64,000 bases of DNA, taken from contig NZ_JQIV01000006.1 in the NCBI RefSeq assembly GCF_000746825.1, positions 1,240,001 through 1,304,000 of the forward strand, read 5' to 3'. Positions 28,945 through 37,163 of this stretch are shown one piece after another; within the stretch, counting starts at the first letter, position 1, and each line of letters begins with the position of its first letter. A program made the position numbers and the translations under genes. This DNA comes from Carnobacterium inhibens subsp. inhibens DSM 13024. Its GTDB lineage: Bacteria; Bacillota; Bacilli; Lactobacillales; Carnobacteriaceae. The notes beneath the pieces were generated by a model. The model did no database searches, was not told the DNA's origin, and was given only the letters and a program-made list of their open reading frames with translations.

Positions 28945-29832
28945 ATGCAAAAAGAACAATTTGAACGAATGAAAAATGAACAAGGTTTTATTGCAGCACT
29001 GGACCAAAGCGGTGGAAGTACACCAACAGCTTTACAACTTTACGGCATTGCACCAGATGCCTATTCAGGTGAAGATGAAATGTTTGACCTGGTTCACGAA
29101 ATGCGAACTCGTCTTATGACTTCTCCTGCTTTTAATTCTGATTCAATCTTAGGGGCTATTTTATTTGAACAAACAATGGATCGCAAAGTCGAAGACCTTT
29201 ATACAGCCGATTATTTATGGGAGAAGAAAGGCGTTGTCCCTTTCTTAAAAGTCGATAAAGGATTAGCAGAAGAAACTGACGGTGTTCAGTTAATGAAACC
29301 TAACCCTGACTTAGATGAATTGTTAAAAAGAGCAAATGAACGCCATATTTTTGGAACAAAAATGCGTTCATTAATTAAAGAAGCCAATCCTGAAGCTATA
29401 AAAAAAGTTGTTGACCAACAATTTGAAGTCGGCAAACAAATTATCTCAGCAGGACTTGTGCCAATTATTGAACCAGAAGTGGATATTAACAGTAAAGATA
29501 AGGAAAAATCTGAAGCTCTTTTAAAAGATGCAATTTTGACTCAACTAGATAACTTAAGTGAATCAGATAATGTTATGTTAAAACTCTCTATTCCGACAAT
29601 TGATAATTTCTATAAAGAATTGATCAATCATCCTAGAGTGATAAGAGTAGTTGCTCTCTCTGGTGGTTATACACGTGAAAAAGCTAATGAAGCTTTAACA
29701 CATAATCACGGACTAATTGCTAGTTTTTCAAGAGCTTTATCTGAAGGGTTAAGTGCTAGTCAATCAGATGATGAATACAACGACTTACTAAAAGAGTCCA
29801 TTAAACAAATCTACGATGCCTCAATCGCTTAG
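28945..29832 (+). CDS. fda: Class I fructose-bisphosphate aldolase
   Basis: 295 aa, cytosolic, metal-independent. The [17 protein letters not shown] opening and the later [10 protein letters not shown] segment (with a Lys of the class I set), IIEPEVDIN and [12 protein letters not shown] match the bacterial/streptococcal class I aldolase. It cleaves fructose-1,6-bisphosphate to two triose phosphates by Schiff-base chemistry. Most Firmicutes rely on class II, so this may be an added or alternative isoenzyme. AAGGAG lies 8 nt before the ATG. Monocistronic. Confidence 0.92.
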   Translation: MQKEQFERMKNEQGFIAALDQSGGSTPTALQLYGIAPDAYSGEDEMFDLVHEMRTRLMTSPAFNSDSILGAILFEQTMDRKVEDLYTADYLWEKKGVVPFLKVDKGLAEETDGVQLMKPNPDLDELLKRANERHIFGTKMRSLIKEANPEAIKKVVDQQFEVGKQIISAGLVPIIEPEVDINSKDKEKSEALLKDAILTQLDNLSESDNVMLKLSIPTIDNFYKELINHPRVIRVVALSGGYTREKANEALTHNHGLIASFSRALSEGLSASQSDDEYNDLLKESIKQIYDASIA

Positions 29833-29860
29833 TATCAAGTGGTATGAGACAATATAATAA

Positions 29861-29909
29861 ACACAACGTATAATAAGGAGAAGCTCTCCCTCTTATACGT
29901 TGTGTTTTC
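29861..29909 (+). terminator. Terminator of the aldolase gene
   Basis: ACACAACGTATAA and TTATACGTTGTGT are perfect 13-bp inverted copies, 28 nt after the stop, with a short T run. Confidence 0.8.
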
Positions 29910-29971
29910 ACTTATAATAGTGTACTCCTATTTATATGAAAAATCAAAAAAATTTTATTCTACTACTATTA

Positions 29972-30633
29972 CTAATTATTTATTTTTAAGTCGAAAGCTT
30001 CTGTCATCTCTGCAGATGCTTTTTCTACAGGAACTTTATTGATAAATTCGGCTTTTGTTAATAATCTGGTTACTCCATCATCATCACAAGTAATCAGTGT
30101 TAAGGTCGTTTCACCTGGAATATCATCTAATACACTGACTTTAAGTCTGTTAAATAAATTGTATCTCCTAATTCAACTTTATATAACGGGCTAAACAGTA
30201 AATCTGACCGCTTCATGTGGTGGCCGGCCAATGCATAATTTCGTTCTCCCATTATTTGATCTTCTTTCATGGTTCCAGCTGTCAAAGCTAACGTATACTC
30301 AGACGTCCCTTTTCCAATTGGTAAGTTCAAATTGACACTAGGTATACTAATACCGCCTATCACATTTATTTGATCGCTATTAAAACGGGCTAAAGCTACT
30401 GTTTCAAGATCCAACAGTTGGACTTCTTCAAATTCGAAAGAAGCCTTTTTTTGTTGATTTTTTTCGATCGTAGTTGCGTCCATAGCATTGATCGTTAAGT
30501 TTTCTGAGTCCATCACTACTAACCAATTTTTGATAGGATCACTAAATACTAACAATAAGCCGATGACAAGAAGTATACCCCATAATAAATTGAGTCCTAT
30601 CTTCTTTTTTCCTCTTGTTTCTCTCTTTTTCAT
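29972..30633 (-). pseudogene. Class A sortase, frameshifted
   Basis: From ATG 30633 (GAGGG just upstream) a membrane anchor (about residues 11-30) is followed by sortase strands GISIPSVNLNLPIGKG and the catalytic His in LAGHHM. The frame ends at YLTDLKSVY, where a TAG appears. The rest of the enzyme is found in the next frame: VLDDIPGETTLTLITCDDDG with the catalytic Cys in TLITC and the Arg in TRLL, ending at 29972. About 20 residues expected between YLTDLK and the DDIPG region are missing. A small deletion with frameshift therefore separates His from Cys, and the enzyme should be inactive. It would have anchored LPxTG proteins. Confidence 0.8.
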
Positions 30634-30677
30634 ATTTACCCTCATCTGCTTTTTCTTCTATGCTAATCAATTAAAAA

Positions 30678-30828
30678 GGGGCTGGGAAAAAACTAGCCCT
30701 TGAGGCTAGAAGAAAAGCGGATGCTTTTTACAAAAAATCAGTCAAAAATAAAAATCGCAATGAAACAATCAGAATTTTGATTATTTCATTACGATTTTTT
30801 TATTTGAGGCTAGTTTTTTCCCAGCCCC
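30678..30828. mobile_element. 151-bp non-autonomous element (MITE) derived from the IS at 45892-47721
   Basis: Terminal inverted repeats GGGGCTGGGAAAAAACTAGCC are present at both ends. Nucleotides 30689-30828 appear identical (140 of 140 by eye) to the reverse complement of 45892-46031, the 3' end of the IS with part of its transposase gene. The first 11 bp supply the other terminal repeat. So it is an internal-deletion copy that can be moved only by a transposase in trans. No clear target duplication is seen. Confidence 0.9.
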
Positions 30829-30862
30829 TTTACGTTGGATGTAATTTTTAAATTAATTAGAT

Positions 30863-31789
30863 CTATATCGTACTATTATTTTTATTCCAACCTTCCAATC
30901 GCATATCAAATTCCTCGATTGGTTCCGGTCCTCGCATTGTATCTTTTTCAATCGTTAAAACCCCTTTTTTACTCACCTTAGTCTCCCAACGTACGAGCCG
31001 GACTTGCCCTTCAGATATTTCAATTCCTGTAATAATTGTTGGATAAACGCAACAACCAGTATTAAAATAAGGAAGCTCTTTATCTTTGGGATATTTAAAT
31101 CGGTGAGTATGGCCGCAAATAAGCATGATTTTATTTTTGCGAATCCATTTATTGAAGTTTTTCTCGATTTTATGTCTTTTAGTGACATTTTTTACTGGAC
31201 TTGATGGGTTTCGAATCCCAAATCCATGCAGAAAACGCCAAAAGAATTTTAAAGATAACATCGTGAAAAAGGCAAACTGATCATTCGGTGCATCACCTTG
31301 ATGACCGTGTACGGTTAAAATTTCTTGCCCTGTTTTTTTATATTTCAGTACGAGTGCCTCAATAGGCTGAAGACCTTTTAAAAAATCAAAAAATTCTTCT
31401 GTGTATTCATCGTAATTTGTATAATAGTTCTTTTCAACAAATTTAGGGTTCTTTAAAGCAATATCGTGATTGCCATACAATTTTATTAAACGATTATCAT
31501 CAAAAAATTTTTTGATGATATCGAATACTTCATTATGTGCATTTTTGGTATAAGTAAAATCAGAGTATTCTAACAGTTCATCTCCATCGCCAGCTTCCAC
31601 ATAAGTAAAACCGTTTTTATAGTAATACTTTAAAGCGTGAAGAAAGATATTACGGTTTCGAGTGAATTCATCTGAGATATTCCCATTCCCTCGATGGATA
31701 TCACTAAAGAAAACATATTTTGAATTTTCGTCAAATTCTTCTACTCTAGCCTTCTTGTATGCTTCGGTTAAACGTTTATCTGTGAACAT
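30863..31789 (-). CDS. Calcineurin-like metallophosphoesterase
   Basis: 308 aa with ATG at 31789, which has GGGGTG 6 nt upstream; an earlier in-frame TTG at 31816 is unlikely. All metal-binding blocks are visible: FFSDIHRG, EAGDGDE, LYGNHD, TVHGHQGD and ICGHTHR. That is the di-metal phosphoesterase set. It is cytosolic with no signal peptide; basic stretches follow the HGHQGD block. Some relatives hydrolyse UDP-diacylglucosamine or cyclic nucleotides; the substrate here is unknown. Monocistronic. Confidence 0.88.
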   Translation of the reverse strand: MFTDKRLTEAYKKARVEEFDENSKYVFFSDIHRGNGNISDEFTRNRNIFLHALKYYYKNGFTYVEAGDGDELLEYSDFTYTKNAHNEVFDIIKKFFDDNRLIKLYGNHDIALKNPKFVEKNYYTNYDEYTEEFFDFLKGLQPIEALVLKYKKTGQEILTVHGHQGDAPNDQFAFFTMLSLKFFWRFLHGFGIRNPSSPVKNVTKRHKIEKNFNKWIRKNKIMLICGHTHRFKYPKDKELPYFNTGCCVYPTIITGIEISEGQVRLVRWETKVSKKGVLTIEKDTMRGPEPIEEFDMRLEGWNKNNSTI

Positions 31790-31985
31790 CTTTTTCACCC
31801 CATAATTAGTTGACAATTTTTTACATAAGCAACTGAATAGTTATTCTTATTATCAGTATACTTTATCTGGTCTGGTTTAAAAAATAATTGCCTTCTAATT
31901 TCCGTTCACTCTCAATTAGATTATGCAAAAATCAATCAGTTAAGAACTTGGGATGAAAAGTTACTTTTTTACTTAACATAAAGAC

Positions 31986-32020
31986 AAAAAACGTCCAATT
32001 TCACAAATGAACGTTTTTTT
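31986..32020 (-). terminator. Terminator of the LexA-controlled pair
   Basis: AAAAAACGT(C)CA and its inverted copy TG(A)ACGTTTTTTT form an A/T-flanked hairpin about 64 nt after the stop at 32084. Confidence 0.6.
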
Positions 32021-32083
32021 GTTGTAGGAAGTTTTATCACAGCCTCGTACTTTTCTTATCTCACTCTTTATTTCTACTATCTC

Positions 32084-32395
32084 TCAAAAGCCAGTTTGCT
32101 GAAAGAGCACGGAGTCCTGTTCTTTTATTTTTCCTGTTTCTATGTACTGTTTAAAGTGGGTTACTTCAAATGTATCGCCTTTTTCTAATAAAAAAAAATG
32201 CAATGGATAAGGAAACAGTTTACCCTTTGCTAGAATATGATTTTTATCTTGATAGGAATACCACCAAATTTCATACAATCGTCCACCCGTTTTTATATTG
32301 TCTTCCAGCAATGTAAAATTGTCGCATCCTTTTCTTTCTAATAAATCTGCTGCTTCTAATGGTCTCTTCCACATACCTTCTTTTAAAACTTTCAT
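32084..32395 (-). CDS. Hypothetical protein of a LexA-controlled operon
   Basis: 103 aa. AAAGGGG precedes the ATG by 8 nt. The protein is mixed charged and aromatic (YEIWWYSYQDKNHI, residues 41-54; YPLHFFLLEKGDTFEV, 63-78) with no signal or membrane segment, so it is probably a small globular cytosolic protein. I recognise no family. It follows the 78-aa gene at 32426-32662 by 30 bp on the same strand with no terminator between them, so both fall under the LexA-boxed promoter at 32686-32714. This points to a role in DNA damage or mutagenesis, by inference. Confidence 0.7.
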   Translation of the reverse strand: MKVLKEGMWKRPLEAADLLERKGCDNFTLLEDNIKTGGRLYEIWWYSYQDKNHILAKGKLFPYPLHFFLLEKGDTFEVTHFKQYIETGKIKEQDSVLFQQTGF

Positions 32396-32425
32396 TCTTA
32401 TCCCCTTCTTTCTGAAGTATGAGTT

Positions 32426-32662
32426 TTATACTATGTGGTATTTTTGTACAACAAATTGATTCCGTTTATTTCTCTTGCCAAATAGGACGATTGTTTTTCC
32501 TTCGGTGACCAAATAAAGAAAATTAAGAGCATTTGACTTAATCAGACAGTTTTCCTTACATGCCTCGTTTACGGTTAATGTAAACCGTACCAAAGGAGCC
32601 TCTTCTAATTTCAAAACTTTAATTTTTTCTACTGAACCTTTTAAGCACATTCCTTTTTCCAT
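32426..32662 (-). CDS. Hypothetical small beta-rich protein, first gene of a LexA-controlled operon
   Basis: 78 aa with ATG at 32662; GAGGTGA lies 5 nt upstream, and a GTG three codons earlier overlaps it. Alternating strands (KGSVEKIKVLKLEEAPLVRF, then TIVLFGKRNKRNQFVVQKYHI) with a basic C-terminus could form an OB-like or small barrel fold that touches nucleic acid; this is only a shape-based guess. No family is recognised. It starts 24 nt after the -10 of a promoter that holds a LexA box in its spacer. Confidence 0.7.
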   Translation of the reverse strand: MEKGMCLKGSVEKIKVLKLEEAPLVRFTLTVNEACKENCLIKSNALNFLYLVTEGKTIVLFGKRNKRNQFVVQKYHIV

Positions 32663-32685
32663 ATTGATCACCTCATCTCTCTCAA

Positions 32686-32714
32686 ATTATACGAACATAT
32701 GTTCAGTTAGTCAA
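32686..32714 (-). promoter_or_regulatory. Sigma-A promoter with LexA (SOS) box in the spacer
   Basis: On the minus strand TTGACT (32709-32714), 17 bp, TATAAT (32686-32691). Inside the spacer GAACATATGTTC (32693-32704) is a perfect palindrome and agrees with the Gram-positive LexA/DinR box CGAAC-N4-GTTCG. LexA bound there would block RNA polymerase until RecA-stimulated cleavage. Confidence 0.85.
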
Positions 32715-32780
32715 CTACAAGTATTCTTTTAAGCTCCTTTATTTTAAATTTTATACTCTCGACAACCGTTTAAACTCTAC

Positions 32781-32828
32781 AAAAAAACTATGAGGTAAGT
32801 TTTAAATAAACTCGTCTCATAGCTTTTT
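32781..32828 (-). terminator. Terminator of the mtl operon
   Basis: AAAACTATGAG and CTCATAGCTTTTT pair around a long loop, about 57 nt after the mtlF stop. It fixes mtlF as the last gene of the operon. Confidence 0.7.
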
Positions 32829-32885
32829 ATGTCCTATTTTTCTCAATTACTGAATTTTTATACCTTTACTCTTATTAATTAAACC

Positions 32886-33329
32886 TTATTCATTTGCTGT
32901 TTTCAATAATTCAATCACTTCTTCTGGTGTATTAGCTTCAATCAATTTTTGCACATTTTCAATTTCTGAACAAAAGATAGCAATAGACGACAACAAGTCT
33001 AAATGTTCGTCGCCTTTACCTGCGATTCCAAATAAAACAAAGACTTTGTTTTCATCGCTTGTTTCACTAAAATCGATCCCATCTGGGAAGGTTGCTACCG
33101 AAATGGCTGTTTTGTAGATATCTTTTTTTGAACTATCAGTCCCATGGGGAATAGCGATAAAATTTCCCATGTAAGTAGATACAGTCTTTTCTCTTTCCAA
33201 CATGCTCTCAATATAATCTTTATTTACTGCTCCGCTTTCAACCAATAAATTACCTACTAAACGAATAGCTTCTTCTTTGTTTTTTGCTGTTGCTCCTAAT
33301 TCAATCAACTCTTTTGTTAATTCTGCCAT
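32886..33329 (-). CDS. mtlF: Mannitol-type PTS component EIIA
   Basis: 147 aa from the ATG at 33329; an ATG two codons earlier (33335) lies only 3 nt from GGAG, so the inner one is preferred. The phosphorylated His is in the family motif FIAIPHGT (about residue 64). It accepts phosphate from HPr and passes it to the EIIB of MtlA. 15 bp after mtlR, last gene of mtlA-mtlR-mtlF. Confidence 0.9.
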   Translation of the reverse strand: MAELTKELIELGATAKNKEEAIRLVGNLLVESGAVNKDYIESMLEREKTVSTYMGNFIAIPHGTDSSKKDIYKTAISVATFPDGIDFSETSDENKVFVLFGIAGKGDEHLDLLSSIAIFCSEIENVQKLIEANTPEEVIELLKTANE

Positions 33330-33349
33330 TTCCATTCACTCCTCTATTT

Positions 33350-35455
33350 TTAATGAGTCTTTTTTAATACATAGGCTTTAAATTCCTTTTCAATCTTCTT
33401 TCGTACCGCTTCTTCCTCGCCCTTGTCAAATAAAGCTGTGGTACTGTCATTTTCGATTACCATACTACTAACCAAGCCTAACAATTCACGTTCAATTACA
33501 TTTAACGGGTAAGGTGCGACCATTATCAATATTCTTTTCAAGACCATATCTTTCCTGTCGATTCCTACGATGGGTACCTCTTGTTCTAATTCATAGATCC
33601 CAAAATAACTGGAAGCAACATCAATATTTCTCACATGAAAAAGTCCCATTTGAGTCCCTGGTATTCCTACCGGAGCAATATTTACTCGTTCAATTAACTT
33701 TTGTTGCACATTTTCAGCTTCTATTAAAACGCCAATATCTTGTAGTTGGCGGCAAATCCATAAAAGTGTTTCTTCTAACGGCTGATTTCCCACAACAGGC
33801 TCAATGGAGAAATAATTTAAAATACCTAATGCTGTTTTGGATAGATGATGAATTTCCTTTAATGTTCTTTCTGCGGGCAACGTTTCGTTACTCTGTTTGT
33901 TTATTTCTTTTATTGAATCGGTTAATGTATAATGCTTTTTTTGATCAATACATTCATCTATTAATCCTTTAATCTTAACTAATTCTTCACTCAAAAGCAT
34001 CGGCGTGATCAAGTGGTAACGTACCGAAAATTGCGGCAAGAAAATAGTTGAAAAGATAAAATCAAAGTCTGTTAACTCATAGTCATTCACCTCAGAAAGA
34101 GAAACAACTGTTACTTCTTTCAACTCAGAAAAATTTTTGTTCAATCGGTTTTCTAATATCCTCGAGGTTCCGATTCCGCTGGAACAAATGACCATCGCTT
34201 TTAATCCGTATATTTTTTTGTCATTTTCCCAGGAAGAAGCAAAGTGAATAACCAGATAAATATAATCATTTTCTGAAAAACATTTATTTGGAAAGACACC
34301 GGCTAACCCTGTTACTACACCTTTATAAATTTCGGGATAGCGTTCCCGAATAGTTGCATACAAACTATCTTCTACTTGAAGAACTTGCGTAATCGTACGA
34401 TTCAGTAAAGATTCCATATGTGACAACAAACCAGAAAAAAGTGTATGATCTTTGCTAAATTTCCAATGAACTTCTGTTTCAACTAGGTGAATAAAATCTT
34501 TAACTTGATAAGTTAATTCCATATTATAGTCTGCCGAAAACAAATCTTGTTTTTGAAAAAAACGCACACCATTTACAGCCTTTTTTAAAAAGCTTCGTTC
34601 TAATCTTGAAAATTGCAACTCTGTTTCTTGAAAAATATCTTCAATCACATAATCCGTTATGTCTTTAGTGAGAATAGAATTTTCTTTTTCTTCAAAATGA
34701 ATGTCATTCAGCTGATTCTCTTCTGACAAACGCATAATAATCAATGTTAAAATAACGATAAATTGCATTAGTCCACTATTTGATATATCTTCAAAAAAGT
34801 GTTGCTTCATCCGAAAGGTAACTTGAGTTGCTATTTTAAAATACCGATAGGTTAGAAATGATAAAAAAGGCATTCTAGTCTTCTTTACTCTCTCAAAATG
34901 CTCCTCATTGTACTCGTTTTGAAAAAAATTAAGAAACTCATATTCATTCAACTTGCTAGTAATGATGCTACTAACTATCAGTCTCAAAGATTCTTCATCG
35001 CTTTTAATGGAAACAGATTTGCCTTTTCCTCGTTGCAAAGTCATTTGAAATCCTTCAATGATTTCAGCTATTTTGGTTAAATCATTGTTAATTGTTCCTA
35101 GACTGACATTAAAATCTTGTGCCAATCCTATTAATTTAACGTTGTCTTTTGTCAGCAGCAACTGGCAAATCAGGTAACTCTGACGATCTTTCGAGTCAAA
35201 GATAAGATCTGTATTCAATAAATCTTTTTTCAATCGCTTTAATTCTTCTCTTTCACCACTTAAATAAAAACCAGTACCTAACTTTTTATTAAGAGCAATC
35301 TGATAAAGAGACAACGTGTCTTCAGCTATGGACAGTTCGCGGTAAATTGTTCGACTGCTCACTTCCATTTCTCTAGCCAAGACCTCCAAAGAAATTCCTG
35401 TTTTATTCAGTAAAAGCAATTCCAATAGCTGCTTTTCCTTTATTGAAAAATACAT
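33350..35455 (-). CDS. mtlR: PRD-containing transcriptional activator of the mannitol operon
   Basis: 701 aa, the normal length for MtlR. In order: two N-terminal HTH segments (residues 5-60, SLEVLAREMEVSSRTIYRELS, and about 95-130), two PRD domains (about 190-400) with regulatory histidines, an EIIB-Gat-like domain (about 410-500, with VICSSGIGTSRILENRL), and a C-terminal EIIA-Mtl-like domain (about 550-695). Phosphorylation by PTS components adjusts its DNA binding. It sits between mtlA and mtlF. Its target is probably the region upstream of mtlA that holds the inverted repeat at 37058-37086. Confidence 0.9.
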   Translation of the reverse strand: MYFSIKEKQLLELLLLNKTGISLEVLAREMEVSSRTIYRELSIAEDTLSLYQIALNKKLGTGFYLSGEREELKRLKKDLLNTDLIFDSKDRQSYLICQLLLTKDNVKLIGLAQDFNVSLGTINNDLTKIAEIIEGFQMTLQRGKGKSVSIKSDEESLRLIVSSIITSKLNEYEFLNFFQNEYNEEHFERVKKTRMPFLSFLTYRYFKIATQVTFRMKQHFFEDISNSGLMQFIVILTLIIMRLSEENQLNDIHFEEKENSILTKDITDYVIEDIFQETELQFSRLERSFLKKAVNGVRFFQKQDLFSADYNMELTYQVKDFIHLVETEVHWKFSKDHTLFSGLLSHMESLLNRTITQVLQVEDSLYATIRERYPEIYKGVVTGLAGVFPNKCFSENDYIYLVIHFASSWENDKKIYGLKAMVICSSGIGTSRILENRLNKNFSELKEVTVVSLSEVNDYELTDFDFIFSTIFLPQFSVRYHLITPMLLSEELVKIKGLIDECIDQKKHYTLTDSIKEINKQSNETLPAERTLKEIHHLSKTALGILNYFSIEPVVGNQPLEETLLWICRQLQDIGVLIEAENVQQKLIERVNIAPVGIPGTQMGLFHVRNIDVASSYFGIYELEQEVPIVGIDRKDMVLKRILIMVAPYPLNVIERELLGLVSSMVIENDSTTALFDKGEEEAVRKKIEKEFKAYVLKKTH

Positions 35456-35505
35456 TTCTTTCCCTCGTTCCTACTCTCTTTTTTCCTTACTCTGCTATTA
35501 TATCA

Positions 35506-36972
35506 TCAAGAACGGAGTAAACTTTCAATAACTTGATCGTATTTAGGACTACTTAAGAAGTTATCAACTGTTTCATGCACTCCGCTTGGTGTTTGTTGTT
35601 TTGCTCTGGCATTTAATTCTATTTGCGTAATAATTAACGTTCCTTCTTCATCTTCTAAATCACTGATTGCTGAATTCGTAACCGGTATTTCTAGACCGGC
35701 TTTTTTTGCTTTATTTCTCAAAATCGATGCTCCCATTGCACTGGAACCCATTCCAGCATCACAAGCAAAAATAATCCGCTTAACATTTGCTGAAGAAATC
35801 GTTTGTCCAACACTTTCAGATTCAACTATGGGATTATCAGAAGCTGTATTTAGAACTATACCTTTTGACTCTGCTTTCATTCCTTGCATTTTAGTTACAT
35901 TACTTTCAAAGTCTTCATTTTCGGAACGGTCTGCTTTTAGAATAAGCATCGCAACAACAAAGGACGCAACAATTGACGCTAAAACGCCAGCTAAGATTTG
36001 TAAATATTCTCCTTTAGGCGTCATCGCAATAACTGAAAGAATTGAGCCAGGAGATGCAGTAGCAACTAAGCCTGTATCAAATAATGTGAACGTTAAAGTT
36101 CCCGCTACTCCACCGGCCATGACTGCTAAAATCATTAAAGGCTTCATCAACACATAAGGAAAGTACAATTCATGTATACCTCCAATAAATTGGATAATCG
36201 CAGCACCAGGTGCAGAAGCCTTGGCAGTTCCTTTACCAAACAACATATACGCTAATAAAACGCCAAAACCAGGACCTGGATTTCCAGATAGAATAAATAA
36301 TATTGATTTTCCTGTCTCAGCTGCCTGTTCAACCCCAAGTGGCCCTAAAATTCCGTGATTGATTGCATTATTTAAAAAGATGACTTTACCAGGTTCAGTG
36401 AATAAATTAACCAATGGCAGTAAGTTTGCATTGATCATGAATTCGATTCCATTTCCTAAAAAAGCCATGATGTTTGAAACGATGGGTCCAATTCCTAAAT
36501 ACCCTATAATAGCTAAGATAAAACCAATGATCCCACTAGAAAAGTTATTGACCAACATTTCAAAACCAGCTTTTATCTTAGATTGAAAAATATCGTCAAA
36601 CTTTTTAATAGCCCAACCACCGAACGGGCCCATAATCATTGCACCAATAAACATAGGTACATCAGTCCCAACGATAACACCGATTGAAGCAACTGCTCCT
36701 ACTACCCCTCCACGGTGACCCGAAATCATTTTCCCACCAGAGTACCCGATTAACAATGGCAGTAAGTAAGTAATCATTGGTGTTACTAACTCAGCAAGTT
36801 TCTCATTTGGTAAATACCCGTTAGGAATAAATAATGCAGTAACTATTCCCCAAGCTATAAAGGCACCTATATTTGGGATAACCATATTACTTAAAAAAGT
36901 CCCTACTTTTTGTGCACCAACTTTAATAGACGTTTTCTCTTTTATTCTTTCTTTACTATTTACAGCTTCCAT
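35506..36972 (-). CDS. mtlA: Mannitol PTS permease EIICB
   Basis: 488 aa. The EIIC membrane domain (about 1-345) contains GGIHELYFPYVLMKP, a strong mannitol-EIIC mark (GIHE), and NNAINHGILGPLG. The EIIB domain (about 395-488) has the phosphorylated Cys in FACDAGMGSSAMGA. It imports mannitol as mannitol-1-phosphate. First gene of the operon, behind a cre site and a long inverted repeat. No mannitol-1-phosphate dehydrogenase gene follows within the operon, which is unusual. Confidence 0.92.
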   Translation of the reverse strand: MEAVNSKERIKEKTSIKVGAQKVGTFLSNMVIPNIGAFIAWGIVTALFIPNGYLPNEKLAELVTPMITYLLPLLIGYSGGKMISGHRGGVVGAVASIGVIVGTDVPMFIGAMIMGPFGGWAIKKFDDIFQSKIKAGFEMLVNNFSSGIIGFILAIIGYLGIGPIVSNIMAFLGNGIEFMINANLLPLVNLFTEPGKVIFLNNAINHGILGPLGVEQAAETGKSILFILSGNPGPGFGVLLAYMLFGKGTAKASAPGAAIIQFIGGIHELYFPYVLMKPLMILAVMAGGVAGTLTFTLFDTGLVATASPGSILSVIAMTPKGEYLQILAGVLASIVASFVVAMLILKADRSENEDFESNVTKMQGMKAESKGIVLNTASDNPIVESESVGQTISSANVKRIIFACDAGMGSSAMGASILRNKAKKAGLEIPVTNSAISDLEDEEGTLIITQIELNARAKQQTPSGVHETVDNFLSSPKYDQVIESLLRS

Positions 36973-37028
36973 ATTGGTTTCCTCCTTGAATTCCTTTATT
37001 TCTTTGATAGGATAATCTTACAATCGTT

Positions 37029-37042
37029 TGTTTCCGCTTACA
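37029..37042 (-). promoter_or_regulatory. cre site upstream of mtlA
   Basis: TGTAAGCGGAAACA on the minus strand matches the CcpA operator consensus at all key positions. It lies about 57-70 bp before the mtlA start, so the operon should be under catabolite control. Confidence 0.75.
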
Positions 37043-37057
37043 ACGACTATTGAATAC

Positions 37058-37086
37058 AAACTTGTCAAAAGTAAATTGACAAGTTT
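37058..37086. promoter_or_regulatory. 11-bp perfect inverted repeat, likely mtl operator/promoter
   Basis: AAACTTGTCAA and TTGACAAGTTT are separated by 7 bp. The arms contain -35-like TTGTCA and TTGACA on the minus strand, so the repeat overlaps the mtlA promoter zone. It is a plausible MtlR binding site. Confidence 0.5.
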
Positions 37087-37113
37087 TAAAAATAGGCTGT
37101 ATGCTGTTAAATT

Positions 37114-37157
37114 AAAAAGAGACATTATTTCAAAATATGAAATAATGCCTCTTTTTT
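37114..37157 (-). terminator. Terminator of the 6-phosphogluconate dehydrogenase gene
   Basis: CATTATTTCA/TGAAATAATG with flanking AAAAAGAG/CTCTTTTTT forms a strong A/U-flanked hairpin 7 nt beyond the stop; it works toward the minus strand and separates the gene from mtlA. Confidence 0.85.
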
Positions 37158-37163
37158 GCTATC

